From Polyangium jinanense (GTDB lineage: Bacteria > Myxococcota > Polyangia > Polyangiales > Polyangiaceae), in contig NZ_JAGTJJ010000018.1 in assembly GCF_028435365.1 (NCBI RefSeq), positions 1 to 64,000 on the forward strand: a DNA stretch of 64,000 nt. Direction: 5' to 3'. Positions 8,040-16,795 of the stretch are shown piece after piece (position 1 is the stretch's first letter; the number at the start of each line of letters is the position of its first letter). The notes under the pieces were generated by a model. That model made no database searches, was not told the origin of the DNA, and saw only the letters and a list, made by a program, of their open reading frames with translations. The position numbers were made by a program, and so were the translations under genes.

Positions 8040-9932
8040 GTGAACGTCGAACAACGAATCGCGGCGCTGGAAGCGCTCCTTGAAAAGGTCCAGAAGAACG
8101 CCGCGTTGCCCCGGCCCGAGCGTGCCGGGATCGGCTCGCTCGCGGTGAAGCCGGGGGACGACGTGGTCGGCGCCCCGATCCCCACGCTCGCTGAGGCCGC
8201 GACGCCCATCGTCACGAAGAAGCCCGACATCGGCGACGACCTCTGGGACGAGGCGCCCGCGAAGGATGCGTCGCCCGCGAAGGGCGTGGCCATCGCAACT
8301 CCGCTGGGCACGCCGAAGACGCCTCCGGCCAAACCCGCGCCCGTCACCACGGCTGCCAAACCTGCCGCCGTGCCGGGTCCGAAGCCGATCGCGCCTGTCA
8401 CCACGGCTGCCAAGCCGGCCGCCGTCACGCCGGCCGCCGCCAAGCCCGCGGCCATCCCTGGCCCGAAGCCGATCACGCCCGTCGCTACGGGCGCGAAGCC
8501 GGCCGCGACGACGCCCGCTCCCACGAAGCCGGCCGCGCTGCCCAAACTCACGACGCCCACCGCGACGCCCATCGCCACGAAGCCGGCCGTGCCGGTCGAC
8601 GAGCTCAAGAGGACGCTGCCCGGTGTCGGCGAAGGCGAAGAGGCCGGCGACTCGCGTCCGCCGCCGCTCCAGGACTCCGACGCGATCACCGCGCCGCTTG
8701 CCCTGGCGCCGGAGCAGATCGAGGCCCTCATCGGGACCGGTCCCGCGGCTGCGAAGAAGCCGGAGACGAGCACGGGTTTGCCCTCTGCGATCGAGGAGGA
8801 CGGCGACGGCGAAGATGCCGAGCCGACGAAGCTGTTCGAGCCCGCCTCGACGTCGAAGCCGAGCGCCGCGCTCGTCGCAGCGCTCGCGAAGTCGGCCGAG
8901 CCGGAGAAGAAGCCCGAGCCCGAGCAGGCACAGGAGCCCGTCCTCGAAGCGAAGCCCGAGCCGGAGGCTGTCGTCGAGATCGAGGCTGCCGCGCCCGAGA
9001 AGAAGCCCGAATCCGAGAGGAAGCCCGCGCCCGAGAAGAAGCCCGAGCCCGAGGCCGTCGTCGAGATCGAGGCTGCCGCGCCCGAGAAGAAGCCCGAGTC
9101 CGAGAAGAAGCCCGCGCCGGCCAAGAAGCCCGAGGTGGAGACCGAGGAGGCTTCGATCGAGCTCGGTGCCGCGGAGCTCGAGCCGAAGCCGGAGCCGGAG
9201 AAGAAGCCGGTCGCGAAGCCGCCGCTGCCGACGAAGAAGCCCGAGGTCGAGAAGAAGCCCGTCGCCGAGACCAAGCCGCCGGTGGAGAAGAAGCCGGTCG
9301 TCGTGGCGAAGGAGCCGGTCGAGACGAAGCCGGAGCCGGAGCCGAAGAAGGGTTTGCCCGGGTGGCTGCTCGTCGCCGCGGCTCTCTTGCTCATCGGCGC
9401 GGGTGCGTTCGTCGCGATGCAGAAGGGCTGGATCGGCGGCCTGCCCGGTGGGACGCAGCCCGGAAACACGGGCGGCTCCGTGACGCCGACGCCGACGCCC
9501 ACGCCCACGGAGACGGTGAAGGCTGCGCCGACGCCCGCCACCGCGGAGACGGCGCCGGCGCCGTCGGACAGCGCTGTGGCCGCTCCGCCCGGGAGCGCGT
9601 CGGCCGCGCCCGCGGGCAGCGCTTCGGCCGCACCCGCGACGAGCGCCAGCGCCGCGCCGACCACGGAAGCTCCGCCGGCGAAGGATCCGGCGACGCTGCC
9701 GGCGACGCGCGGAATCCTCACCGTGAGCTCGAACAAGCAGGCGCTCGTGTTCTTGACCGGCAAGCTGGTCGGCAACACCGGCGAGGCGCTCGAGGTCGAC
9801 TGCGGTCCGAAGTTCATCCGGCTCGCCGATATGGGCGAGACGAACCCGACGAAGGCCAAGTGGCTCACGCCGGGTCAGTCGGCCGTGATCAACTGCCAGA
9901 AGGCGAACACCGTCACCATCAACGTGCCGTGA
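8040..9932 (+). CDS. Pro/Ala/Lys/Glu-rich single-pass membrane protein
   Basis: About 630 residues from the GTG at 8040 (MNVEQRIAALEALLEKVQ); an in-frame ATG at 7983 would add 19 residues from the end of the upstream repeat and is less convincing. A short N-terminal coiled-coil is followed by about 400 residues of low-complexity Ala/Pro/Lys and then EKKPE-type tandem repeats. One membrane segment (GWLLVAAALLLIGAGAFVAM) follows near residue 440. A Thr/Pro/Ala linker leads to a C-terminal PEGA-like beta domain (RGILTVSSNKQALVFLTGKLVGNTG). The layout suggests a cytoplasmic flexible arm and an external beta domain; function is unknown. A terminator hairpin lies just downstream. Confidence 0.72.
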   Translation: MNVEQRIAALEALLEKVQKNAALPRPERAGIGSLAVKPGDDVVGAPIPTLAEAATPIVTKKPDIGDDLWDEAPAKDASPAKGVAIATPLGTPKTPPAKPAPVTTAAKPAAVPGPKPIAPVTTAAKPAAVTPAAAKPAAIPGPKPITPVATGAKPAATTPAPTKPAALPKLTTPTATPIATKPAVPVDELKRTLPGVGEGEEAGDSRPPPLQDSDAITAPLALAPEQIEALIGTGPAAAKKPETSTGLPSAIEEDGDGEDAEPTKLFEPASTSKPSAALVAALAKSAEPEKKPEPEQAQEPVLEAKPEPEAVVEIEAAAPEKKPESERKPAPEKKPEPEAVVEIEAAAPEKKPESEKKPAPAKKPEVETEEASIELGAAELEPKPEPEKKPVAKPPLPTKKPEVEKKPVAETKPPVEKKPVVVAKEPVETKPEPEPKKGLPGWLLVAAALLLIGAGAFVAMQKGWIGGLPGGTQPGNTGGSVTPTPTPTPTETVKAAPTPATAETAPAPSDSAVAAPPGSASAAPAGSASAAPATSASAAPTTEAPPAKDPATLPATRGILTVSSNKQALVFLTGKLVGNTGEALEVDCGPKFIRLADMGETNPTKAKWLTPGQSAVINCQKANTVTINVP

Positions 9933-9962
9933 AGGTCGCCGCGAGAGCGGCGCACCATCGAG

Positions 9963-9993
9963 GAAGCCTCGAGGCCCCACGCCTCGGGGCTTC
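9963..9993 (+). terminator. Stem-loop terminator after the KP-rich membrane protein
   Basis: GAAGCCTCGAGGC (9963-9975) pairs with GCCTCGGGGCTTC (9981-9993) over 13 positions with one mismatch, around a CCCAC loop. TTCGTTT follows, a weak T-rich tail. It is 30 bases after the stop codon at 9932. Confidence 0.7.
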
Positions 9994-10050
9994 TTCGTTT
10001 CGAACGCGGGTGGGGCAGAGCCGCAGATGGAATGGTAGGCTCCGCGCCGC

Positions 10051-11694
10051 ATGGACGTGCAGCAAGATGGGCAAGCGGCCGAGGCGCAGGCGGACGCCCC
10101 GGAGACGAACGAGACGAACGAGACGAGCGCAACGAGCGCGCCTCGAGCGACGCCGGCGACGGACGGGGCGAGCGGCCCCTTCCCCACGCAAAGTCCGCTC
10201 GATGGATCCGCCCTGCCGGCCGTGACGGCGACGTCGCCGAGCGAGATCCCGGCGCTCGCGCGCAAGGCGCGTGAGGCGCAAAAGGCGTGGGCCGCGAAGA
10301 CGGCGCGCGAGCGGGCGAGCGTGATCGCGCCCGTGAAGCAGCGCATCCTCGCGCGCGCCGAGGAGATCGCGAACCTCGTGCATCGCGAGTGCGGCAAGCC
10401 CGTCGAGGAGGCGGCGCTCGCGGAGGTGCTGCCGAACGCAGACCTCGTCGAGTACTGGACCGACGCGATCGAGGAGCTGCTCGAAGGCACGATGGTCGAG
10501 TTCGATCCGCTCGCGTATCCCGGGAAGCTCGGCCGGATCCACAAGGCGCCGCGCGGGCTCGTCGGGCTCATCACGCCGTGGAATTACCCCGTGGCGATCC
10601 CGCTGCGGACGATCGTGCCGGCACTGCTCGCGGGCAACGCGGTGCTGTTCAAGCCGAGTGAGATCACGCCGCGGGCCGGCGCGCTCGTGGCGTCGTTGTT
10701 CGAAGGGCTCCTGCCGGACGGGCTCCTTTCGCTCGTGCAAGGCGGCGGAGACGGGGGCGCGGCGGTCGTCGATGAAGCGGACATCGTGGTGTTCACGGGC
10801 AGCGTGGCGACGGGCAGGCGCGTGGCAGTGCGCTGCGCGGAGCGGCTGATCCCGTGCTCGCTCGAGCTCGGCGGGAAGGACGCGGCCATCGTGCTCGCGG
10901 ACGCGCCGATCGAGCGGACGGCGAACGGCATCGTGTGGGGCGCGTTCACGAACGCGGGGCAAAACTGCGCGTCGATCGAGCGCGTGTACGTGGATCGGAA
11001 GATCGCGGACAAGCTCGTGCCGCGCCTCGTGGAGCTGACGAAGAAGCTCGAGCCGGGCCGCGATACGGCCGTGCTGACGACGTCGCGGCAGTGCGACATC
11101 GTGCGGCGTCACCTCGCCGAGGCCGAGGCCGCCGGCGCCGAGGTGCTCGCAGGCGGCGCGCCCGAAGCGGGATCCCTCGCGTTCGCGCCGACCGTCGTGA
11201 AGCTCGATCGCGAGGACACGCCGCTGCTCCGGGAAGAGACGTTCGGGCCGATCCTGCCGATCGTGCTCGTGGACGGCGCCGAGGACGCGATCACGCGGGT
11301 GAACGCGTCGACGTTCGGCCTGACGACGAGCGTGTGGACGCGGCGCGTGGGCGCGGCGCACGATCTCGCGCGGCGTCTCAAGACAGGCGTGGTGACGATC
11401 AACAACCACGGGTTCACGGCGGCCGTGGCCGCGGCGCCCTGGACGGGCACGGGCGAGAGCGGGTACGGCATCACGAACAGCCCGCACGCCTTGGCCGAAT
11501 TGACGCGCCCGCAGTTCGTCCTCGAGGACCGCAACAAGGCCGCGCGCGAGCTCTGGTGGTACCCGTACACGCCGGTGCTGCGCAAGATTGCCTTCGCGAT
11601 GGCGCGCGCCCGGGGCGGCGCGGGCTTGTTCGGCCGCATCGCGGCGGTCTTCGAGCTCGTCGCCGCACTGCCGAAGCGCCTGCTCGGAGGATGA
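10051..11694 (+). CDS. NAD(P)-dependent aldehyde dehydrogenase
   Basis: Product of 547 residues. An N-terminal Gln/Ala/Glu/Thr-rich extension of about 50 residues precedes a complete aldehyde dehydrogenase fold (SPLDGSALPAVTATSPSEIPALARKAREAQKAWA). The cofactor and substrate signatures are present: TPWNYPVAIP, KPSEITPRAG, FTGSVATGRRVA, catalytic Glu272 in LELGGK and catalytic Cys306 in GQNC. A hydrophobic C-terminus may touch membrane. The family oxidises aldehydes to acids; the exact substrate cannot be read. It is the first gene of an operon with surE (3-base gap) and apt. Confidence 0.92.
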   Translation: MDVQQDGQAAEAQADAPETNETNETSATSAPRATPATDGASGPFPTQSPLDGSALPAVTATSPSEIPALARKAREAQKAWAAKTARERASVIAPVKQRILARAEEIANLVHRECGKPVEEAALAEVLPNADLVEYWTDAIEELLEGTMVEFDPLAYPGKLGRIHKAPRGLVGLITPWNYPVAIPLRTIVPALLAGNAVLFKPSEITPRAGALVASLFEGLLPDGLLSLVQGGGDGGAAVVDEADIVVFTGSVATGRRVAVRCAERLIPCSLELGGKDAAIVLADAPIERTANGIVWGAFTNAGQNCASIERVYVDRKIADKLVPRLVELTKKLEPGRDTAVLTTSRQCDIVRRHLAEAEAAGAEVLAGGAPEAGSLAFAPTVVKLDREDTPLLREETFGPILPIVLVDGAEDAITRVNASTFGLTTSVWTRRVGAAHDLARRLKTGVVTINNHGFTAAVAAAPWTGTGESGYGITNSPHALAELTRPQFVLEDRNKAARELWWYPYTPVLRKIAFAMARARGGAGLFGRIAAVFELVAALPKRLLGG

Positions 11695-11697
11695 CCC

Positions 11698-12486
11698 GTG
11701 GAGGACTCTCGCCCGCTGATCCTGCTCTCGAACGACGACGGCTTCGCCGCGGAGAACCTGCGCGCGATGCACGAGGCGCTCGCCCGGCACGGTCGCGTGA
11801 TCGTGTGCGCGCCCGAGGTGAACCAGAGCGCCACGAGCCACTCGCTCAGCCTGCACCGGATCCTACGGCTTCGTAAGGTCTCGGAGGACGTGTTCGCGAT
11901 CGACGGGACGCCGGCGGACTGCGTCTACGTGGCGATGCACTCGAACGGCCGGGTCTTGCCGCGGAAGCCCGATCTCGTGGTGTCGGGGATGAACCACGGG
12001 CTCAACCTGGGCGTCGACGTGTTCTACTCGGGCACGGTCGCGGCCGCGCGCGAGGCAGCGATGCGCGGCGTTCCGGCGGTCGCGGTGTCGGCCGACGCGA
12101 AGGCCGATCGCGCCGCGGCCGCTGCGATCGGAGCGCGGATCGCGATGGAGACGCTCGCAACCTTCCGGCGCACGCCCACTCCGCGCGCGCCGCTCTTCAA
12201 CGTGAACGTGCCGCCGGGGAATGCGTGGTCCGTTCGTCCCACGAAGCTCGGCGCGCGGCTCTACACGGAGAGCGTGATCTTCCGGGAGGATCCGCGCGGG
12301 CAGGAGTACCTGTGGATCGGCGGCGGCGGCGTGCGGCACGATCACGTGCACGGCTCGGACACCGAGGCCTTCGACGAGGGCGCGGTGGGAGTCACACCGC
12401 TCACGCTGGATCTCACGTCGCACGAGCACCGCGACCTCTGCGTGGCGACGTGCGCAGCCGTTTCCCTCGGAGAACGCGAAGGCTAG
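11698..12486 (+). CDS. surE: 5'/3'-nucleotidase SurE
   Basis: Product of 262 residues from a GTG start 3 bases after the aldehyde dehydrogenase stop. The N-terminus carries the SurE metal-binding signature LLSNDDGF (Asp13-Asp14), followed by APEVNQSATSHSLSL, DGTPADCVYVA and SGMNHGLNLGVDVFYSGTVAAAREA, all diagnostic of the family. SurE is a divalent-metal nucleotidase that dephosphorylates nucleoside monophosphates and polyphosphate ends. Its position beside apt suggests a nucleotide-salvage unit. No key residue is missing. Confidence 0.95.
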   Translation: MEDSRPLILLSNDDGFAAENLRAMHEALARHGRVIVCAPEVNQSATSHSLSLHRILRLRKVSEDVFAIDGTPADCVYVAMHSNGRVLPRKPDLVVSGMNHGLNLGVDVFYSGTVAAAREAAMRGVPAVAVSADAKADRAAAAAIGARIAMETLATFRRTPTPRAPLFNVNVPPGNAWSVRPTKLGARLYTESVIFREDPRGQEYLWIGGGGVRHDHVHGSDTEAFDEGAVGVTPLTLDLTSHEHRDLCVATCAAVSLGEREG

Positions 12487-12497
12487 TCTTCTCCGCA

Positions 12498-13076
12498 ATG
12501 ACGACCACGTTCGATCCCGACAAGCTGCCCGGGGCGCATGCGCTCGCGTACCTGCAATCGAAGCTGCGGGACGTGCCCGACTTCCCGAAGCCCGGCATCC
12601 TGTTCAAGGACATCACGCCGCTGCTCGCGGATCCACGGGCGCTGCACATCACGATCGATCTGCTCGCGGAGCGATTCATCGGCGAGCGCATCGACATCGT
12701 CGTGGGCATCGAGTCGCGCGGGTTCATCTTCGGCGGCGCCGTCGCGACGCGGCTCAACGCAGGCTTCGTTCCCGTCCGCAAGCTCGGCAAGCTGCCCTGG
12801 AAGACAGATCGGCTGACGTACGCGCTCGAATACGGCGAGGCCGAGCTCGAGATGCACATGGATTCGATCCCGAAAGGCGCACGCGTGCTCGTAGTCGACG
12901 ACGTGCTCGCCACAGGCGGCACGGCGAGCGCAGCAGCCGAGCTCGCGCGCAGGCAGGGCGGGACCGTCGAGGCATTCGCATTCGTCGTGGAGCTCGATTT
13001 CCTCGCAGGACGATCGCGGCTCGACAGCGAAAACACGCGGCCAGCCGTGTACTCACTCGTGCACGTCGACGGCTAG
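12498..13076 (+). CDS. apt: Adenine phosphoribosyltransferase
   Basis: Product of 192 residues. The ATG at 12498 is 11 bases after the surE stop, without a clear Shine-Dalgarno site. The protein has DFPKPGILFKDITPLL, the substrate segment GIESRGFIFGGAVA, and the PRPP-binding loop VLVVDDVLATGGTA. The enzyme makes AMP from adenine and PRPP in purine salvage. Length matches the family. It is the last gene of the ALDH-surE-apt operon; the hairpin-mosaic repeat begins 7 bases downstream and separates it from the convergent dapE-like gene. Confidence 0.96.
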   Translation: MTTTFDPDKLPGAHALAYLQSKLRDVPDFPKPGILFKDITPLLADPRALHITIDLLAERFIGERIDIVVGIESRGFIFGGAVATRLNAGFVPVRKLGKLPWKTDRLTYALEYGEAELEMHMDSIPKGARVLVVDDVLATGGTASAAAELARRQGGTVEAFAFVVELDFLAGRSRLDSENTRPAVYSLVHVDG

Positions 13077-13083
13077 GCTGAGG

Positions 13084-13418
13084 GCCGCCGCGCCGGGGCG
13101 CTGCCCTGAGGCGCCGCCGCGCCGGGGCGCTGCCCCGGACCCCGCGGGGGCTATCCGCCCCTCGACCCGGACCAGGGCAAGCCCTGGACCTTTGGTGGAA
13201 GAACTGCGCTGCGCGCAGTTCTTCCAACGGGCCGGTGGGACGGCGTTGCCAGTTGAAATGGCAGCGCGGCTGTCTTGGTTGGCAGGGTCGTCGCTGGTCT
13301 TGACTCGGCCTGTTCGATGAACTGCGCGCAGCGCAGTTCATCGACCCCGGGTCCAGCGCTTGCGCTGGTCCGGGTCCAGGGGCGGACAGCCCCGGTGGGG
13401 CCTGGGGCAACGCCCCAG
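13084..13418. repeat. Hairpin-mosaic repeat, locus C: inverted pair between convergent genes
   Basis: The left half starts with a 29-base tandem duplication (13084 and 13113). It continues with CCGGGGC/GCCCCGG (13122-13138) and the perfect 13-bp stem GGAAGAACTGCGC/GCGCAGTTCTTCC, loop TGC (13197-13225). The right half has CGATGAACTGCGC/GCGCAGTTCATCG, loop GCA (13315-13343), CCAGCGC/GCGCTGG, and CTGGGGC/GCCCCAG (13402-13418). The central 24 bases (13260-13283) match the core of locus B in reverse complement at about 21 of 24 positions. It fills the gap between the apt and dapE-like stop codons. Confidence 0.88.
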
Positions 13419-13432
13419 CGAAACGCCCCCAG

Positions 13433-14515
13433 CTACCGCCGCCCGATCGCCTCGAAGAACCGACCGAGGATCGCGCGACCTTCCACGAGCAGTGGGATCG
13501 ACGTCCACTCGTTTCGCTGGTGCGCCTGCGCGTTCACGCCTGGGCCCCAGTTCACGGCGGGCACGGAGAGCGCGGCGAACCGCGCGACGTCGGTCCATGC
13601 CTGCTTTGCCTCCACGCCGGCTACGCCTGCGTCCTTGAGTGCGACGACGAGCGGGTGCGAGGCGTGCGGCGGCGCGGATGGGGAGAGGTCGGTCCACTCG
13701 ATCTTTGCGCGGCCTGCGACGAGCGCTTCGATCTCGCGTTGCGCTTCGGCGATCGACGTGTCGGGCGAGAACCGGTGGTTCAGGTTGAGCGTGAATGCGT
13801 CGGGCACGACGTTCCGGCCGCGGCCGCCCTCGGCGAGGGTCGCGGACGTCACTGTGCGGTAGACGAGACCATCGAGGATCACCGTGCGCGGCTCGCGCGC
13901 GCCGAGCTCGGTGAGGAACGGGCCGGCCTTGTGGATCGCGTTCTCGCCTTGCCACGGCCGCGCGCTGTGCGCGGTGCGCCCCTCGAACGTGAGACGCGCG
14001 TGGATCGAGCCTGACGCGCCGAGGCTGAGCTTGTTGTCCGAAGGCTCCATGCAGACGGCGAGATCCACGGCCGTCGCCTCGGGATCGTCCGCGAGCACGC
14101 GGCCGAGCTCGTTCTCCGCGTATGGGCCTTCTTCACGTGCGTAGAAGATCAACGTGAGATCCGTGCCTGCGATCTCGCGCGCCCCGTGCTCCAGGAGATC
14201 GAGCATCAGCGCCAAGCCCGACTTCATGTCCGAAGCGCCGGGACCGTAGAGCTTGTCGCCCTCGACGCGCGGCGGACCATCGTGCGACGTGCGCACGACG
14301 TCGAGGTGCCCCGCGAGCGCGACACGCGGCCCGCCCGTGCCTCGCGTGACGGGCACGACGATCGAGTCGCCGTGACGGCGCGGCGGCGCGGCGAGCGACG
14401 CGCGGGAGACACGCTCCATCACCGCGTCGGCGATCAGGCGCTCCTCCCCGATCGGCGAGGGAATGTTGCAGAGCCAAAGAAGTGTCTCGACGAGCCTCGC
14501 CTCGACCCCGCTCAT
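13433..14515 (-). CDS. dapE: M20-family succinyl-diaminopimelate desuccinylase-like peptidase
   Basis: Product of 360 residues. The ATG (14513-14515) overlaps the dapD stop as ATGA. Metal and catalytic motifs of M20 peptidases are in order: GHLDVV (His ligand and Asp), GPGASDMKSGLA (bridging Asp), YAREEGPY (catalytic Glu-Glu) and a late His in NAQAHQRNEWTSI. The dimerisation insert carries SGSIHARLTFEGRTAHSARPWQGENAI. Pairing with dapD supports conversion of N-succinyl-LL-diaminopimelate to LL-diaminopimelate for lysine and peptidoglycan. Actinobacterial-type DapE proteins have the same length. It ends the ndk-dapD operon, 15 bases before repeat locus C. Confidence 0.92.
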   Translation of the reverse strand: MSGVEARLVETLLWLCNIPSPIGEERLIADAVMERVSRASLAAPPRRHGDSIVVPVTRGTGGPRVALAGHLDVVRTSHDGPPRVEGDKLYGPGASDMKSGLALMLDLLEHGAREIAGTDLTLIFYAREEGPYAENELGRVLADDPEATAVDLAVCMEPSDNKLSLGASGSIHARLTFEGRTAHSARPWQGENAIHKAGPFLTELGAREPRTVILDGLVYRTVTSATLAEGGRGRNVVPDAFTLNLNHRFSPDTSIAEAQREIEALVAGRAKIEWTDLSPSAPPHASHPLVVALKDAGVAGVEAKQAWTDVARFAALSVPAVNWGPGVNAQAHQRNEWTSIPLLVEGRAILGRFFEAIGRR

Positions 14516-15339
14516 ACCGCCACCGCGAAGTCCCGGAGCGCTGCGTTCAGCGACACCTTGCGATCGGTCGACTCGCTGCGCTTTCCGATAATGAGCGCGC
14601 ACGGTACGCCGAACTCGCCCGCCGGAAAACGCTTCGGCCGCATGCCGGGGATGACGACGCTGCGCGCGGGGACGCGGCCGCGGTGCTCCACGACCTCGGA
14701 GCCCGTGACGTCGAGGATCGCCGTCGACGCCGTCAGCACGACACCCGCGCCGAGGACCGCCTCGCGCTCCACGATCACGCCTTCGACCACGATCACGCGC
14801 GACCCGACGAACACGCCGTCCTCGATGATCACCGGCTGCGCGCTCGGCGGCTCGAGCACGCCGCCGATCCCGACACCGCCCGCGAGATGGCAATCGCGGC
14901 CGATCTGCGCGCACGATCCCACGGTCGCCCACGTATCGACCATCGACCCCGCGCCCACGCGCGCGCCGATGTTCACGTAGCCCGGCATGAGGATCGCGCC
15001 CGGCTCGAGGAACGCGCCGTAGCGCACCGTGCCCGGCGGCACGACACGCACGCCCGCGGCTTCGAGGCCACGCTTGAGCGGGATCTTGTCGTGGAACTCG
15101 AGCGGCCCCGCCTCCATCACCGACATCTTCTGCACGGCGAAGTAGAGCAGGATGGCCTGCTTCACCCACGCGTGCGTCACCCAGTTGCCCTCGGAGACGG
15201 GCTCGGCGACGCGGAGAACGCCACGATCGAGCGCGTCGATCGTCTGCAGGACGGCGCGCTCGTGCTCGGGATCCTTCAGGAGCGAACGATCGGCGAAGGC
15301 GGCCGAGACGAGCGGCGCGAGGGAATCGGCGAGGTTCAT
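14512..15339 (-). CDS. dapD: 2,3,4,5-tetrahydropyridine-2,6-dicarboxylate N-succinyltransferase
   Basis: Product of 275 residues starting at ATG 15339 (MNLADSLAPLV). It has a helical N-terminal domain and then a left-handed parallel beta-helix built from hexapeptide repeats (GAILMPGYVNIGARVGAGSM, VGSCAQIGRDCHLAGGVGIG, VIIEDGVFVGSRVIVVEGVI). It closes with the succinyl-CoA-site segment RKVSLNAALRDF. The enzyme acylates tetrahydrodipicolinate in the succinylase branch of lysine/DAP synthesis. It is 22 bases downstream of the 15362-16201 gene and overlaps dapE by 4 bases. Confidence 0.95.
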   Translation of the reverse strand: MNLADSLAPLVSAAFADRSLLKDPEHERAVLQTIDALDRGVLRVAEPVSEGNWVTHAWVKQAILLYFAVQKMSVMEAGPLEFHDKIPLKRGLEAAGVRVVPPGTVRYGAFLEPGAILMPGYVNIGARVGAGSMVDTWATVGSCAQIGRDCHLAGGVGIGGVLEPPSAQPVIIEDGVFVGSRVIVVEGVIVEREAVLGAGVVLTASTAILDVTGSEVVEHRGRVPARSVVIPGMRPKRFPAGEFGVPCALIIGKRSESTDRKVSLNAALRDFAVAV

Positions 15340-15361
15340 CCCGGCCGACTTAGCACGGATT

Positions 15362-16201
15362 TCAGGGCGCCTCGCGCTCGCTCTCCATCGACACGATCCC
15401 CGCGGCCACGTCGATCGTGAGCCCGAGCTTCGCGCGACGTGCAGCCACACGGGCGATCCCGAGCGAGCCCGGCACTTCACCCCGCGCCGTCACGGACAGC
15501 ACGATCCGCGTCGCCGGGGCATTTCGCGGCGCCGGGCTCAAGCGAACGAGGAGCCCGCCCCCGGACGAACGCGCGACGCCGAGCCGCGCCGTCACCGTCC
15601 CGCGCCGCGAGGCGATCGGCGCTGCGAGCTCCACGAGCCCGCCGAGCACGTGCCGATCTGCCACGAGCCACGAAGGCCGCGGCGCATCCACCGCGATCCG
15701 AACCACCCCCTCCTCGGCGGATCGATTCGCGCCGAACCGTTGCTCCAGCACGTCCACGAGATCGAGCTCCGTGGGCGTGGGCGCGACGGCCGCGGCGAAG
15801 AGCTCCGCGACCGCGAACGCGTCCCTTAGCTCCGCTCCATGCTTGCGAACGGCGGCTTCCAGCGCGAGGCGTCGCCGCGCATCGGAAAGCGAACCACCGT
15901 CAGAGAGGGCGGACGAAAGGGCAGCGACACACGCGCCTGCGTGCGCGCCGAGGGTACGGGCTTGCGCCTGGGCCTCTTCGTCGGAGGCGAACGATGCGAC
16001 GAACGCTTGTTCGAGCGCGGAAAAGGACTCGCGGAGCGCCTCGCAGGCCGGGACCATCTCGGTCCTCGCTTGCGCGAGGGCGCGTGGCCCGATGCGGCGC
16101 GAGCCGAGCAAATCGGAAAAGCCTTCGAGCGCGGCGAGGCCCTCACGGACCGCGCCGCGCGCGATGGCGAGCGGGGTTTCTCCGCGCTCCGATCCGGTCA
16201 C
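15362..16201 (-). CDS. Histidine-kinase-like protein with degenerate core, function unknown
   Basis: Product of 279 residues from a GTG that overlaps the ndk stop (GTGA). Residues 1-130 are helical and Ala/Glu-rich, like a phosphotransfer or dimerisation bundle ([20 protein letters not shown]). Residues 150-279 look like a GHKL/HATPase fold: a [19 protein letters not shown] helix, then [12 protein letters not shown] strands and [16 protein letters not shown]. No N-box Asn or DxGxG nucleotide motif is visible, so ATP binding is doubtful. Position between ndk and dapD suggests co-expression with housekeeping genes. The fold assignment is my reading of the pattern and is weak. Confidence 0.6.
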   Translation of the reverse strand: MTGSERGETPLAIARGAVREGLAALEGFSDLLGSRRIGPRALAQARTEMVPACEALRESFSALEQAFVASFASDEEAQAQARTLGAHAGACVAALSSALSDGGSLSDARRRLALEAAVRKHGAELRDAFAVAELFAAAVAPTPTELDLVDVLEQRFGANRSAEEGVVRIAVDAPRPSWLVADRHVLGGLVELAAPIASRRGTVTARLGVARSSGGGLLVRLSPAPRNAPATRIVLSVTARGEVPGSLGIARVAARRAKLGLTIDVAAGIVSMESEREAP

Positions 16202-16626
16202 GCGCGAGGCGAAACCTCGTAGCCGGCGAAGAAGTAGGCGATCTCGCGGGCCGCGGACTCGGGCTTGTCCGAGCCGTGCACAGCGTTCTCGCCGACGCTC
16301 GCGGCGTACAGCTTGCGGATCGTGCCTTCGGCGGCGTTCGCGGGGTTCGTCGCGCCGATGACCTCGCGGTACTTCGCGATCGCGTCCTCGCGCTCGAGCG
16401 CCATGATGACGATCGGGCTGCGGGACATGAACGTGACGAGCTCGTCGAAGAAGCCGCGTCCACGGTGCTCCGCGTAGAAGCCTTCGGCCTCGGCGCGGCT
16501 GAGGTGGACCCGCTTCATCGCGCGAACGATGAAGCCCTCCTGTTCGAGGCGGGCGATGATCGCGCCCGTGTGGTTCTTCTCGACCGCATCGGGCTTGACG
16601 ATGGAAAGAGTGCGCTCCAGAGCCAT
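16198..16626 (-). CDS. ndk: Nucleoside diphosphate kinase
   Basis: Product of 142 residues, the standard length. It opens with [15 protein letters not shown], has the [15 protein letters not shown] region ([20 protein letters not shown]) and the active-site NAVHGSD with the phospho-accepting histidine. Ndk balances nucleoside triphosphate pools by gamma-phosphate transfer in the cytoplasm. It is the first gene of the leftward ndk-X-dapD-dapE operon and diverges from phoB across a 169-bp gap. Confidence 0.97.
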   Translation of the reverse strand: MALERTLSIVKPDAVEKNHTGAIIARLEQEGFIVRAMKRVHLSRAEAEGFYAEHRGRGFFDELVTFMSRSPIVIMALEREDAIAKYREVIGATNPANAAEGTIRKLYAASVGENAVHGSDKPESAAREIAYFFAGYEVSPRA

Positions 16627-16760
16627 GAGGCGCCCCTACTAGAAGAAAGAGAGCGTGCGCGCAAGGAAAGCTCGCGCCGGACCGTCGTTATTGCCTCGGC
16701 GGTAGGGACGCGTCCCCCCATGGCTCGGCTCGCCCCCGTGCTGGACCCGACTCCACACGC

Positions 16761-16767
16761 CTGTCAC
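16761..16767 (+). promoter_or_regulatory. Possible PHO half-box upstream of phoB
   Basis: CTGTCAC here matches one half of the PHO box found upstream of the pst operon (24864-24881). The companion half at the expected 11-base spacing is poor. Autoregulation of phoB by PhoB is common in other bacteria. The call rests on one heptamer and is weak. Confidence 0.3.
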
Positions 16768-16795
16768 ACAAGGCTGCTAGAGGTGGGGCCCACGC

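Noticed and set aside
7662..10574. A 970-codon leftward open frame opposite the KP-rich gene
   Set aside because: Its translation is Arg/Gly/Leu-rich without any domain, it is the complement of a coherent rightward protein, and it runs through repeat locus B and into the ALDH gene. It is a GC-driven shadow frame, as are similar long frames at 1989-3683, 5107-6858, 17431-19521 and 19289-21484.
13433..15169. A 578-codon version of the dapE-like gene
   Set aside because: The first 218 codons are antisense-like sequence inside dapD; the ATG at 14515 overlapping the dapD stop is the natural start.
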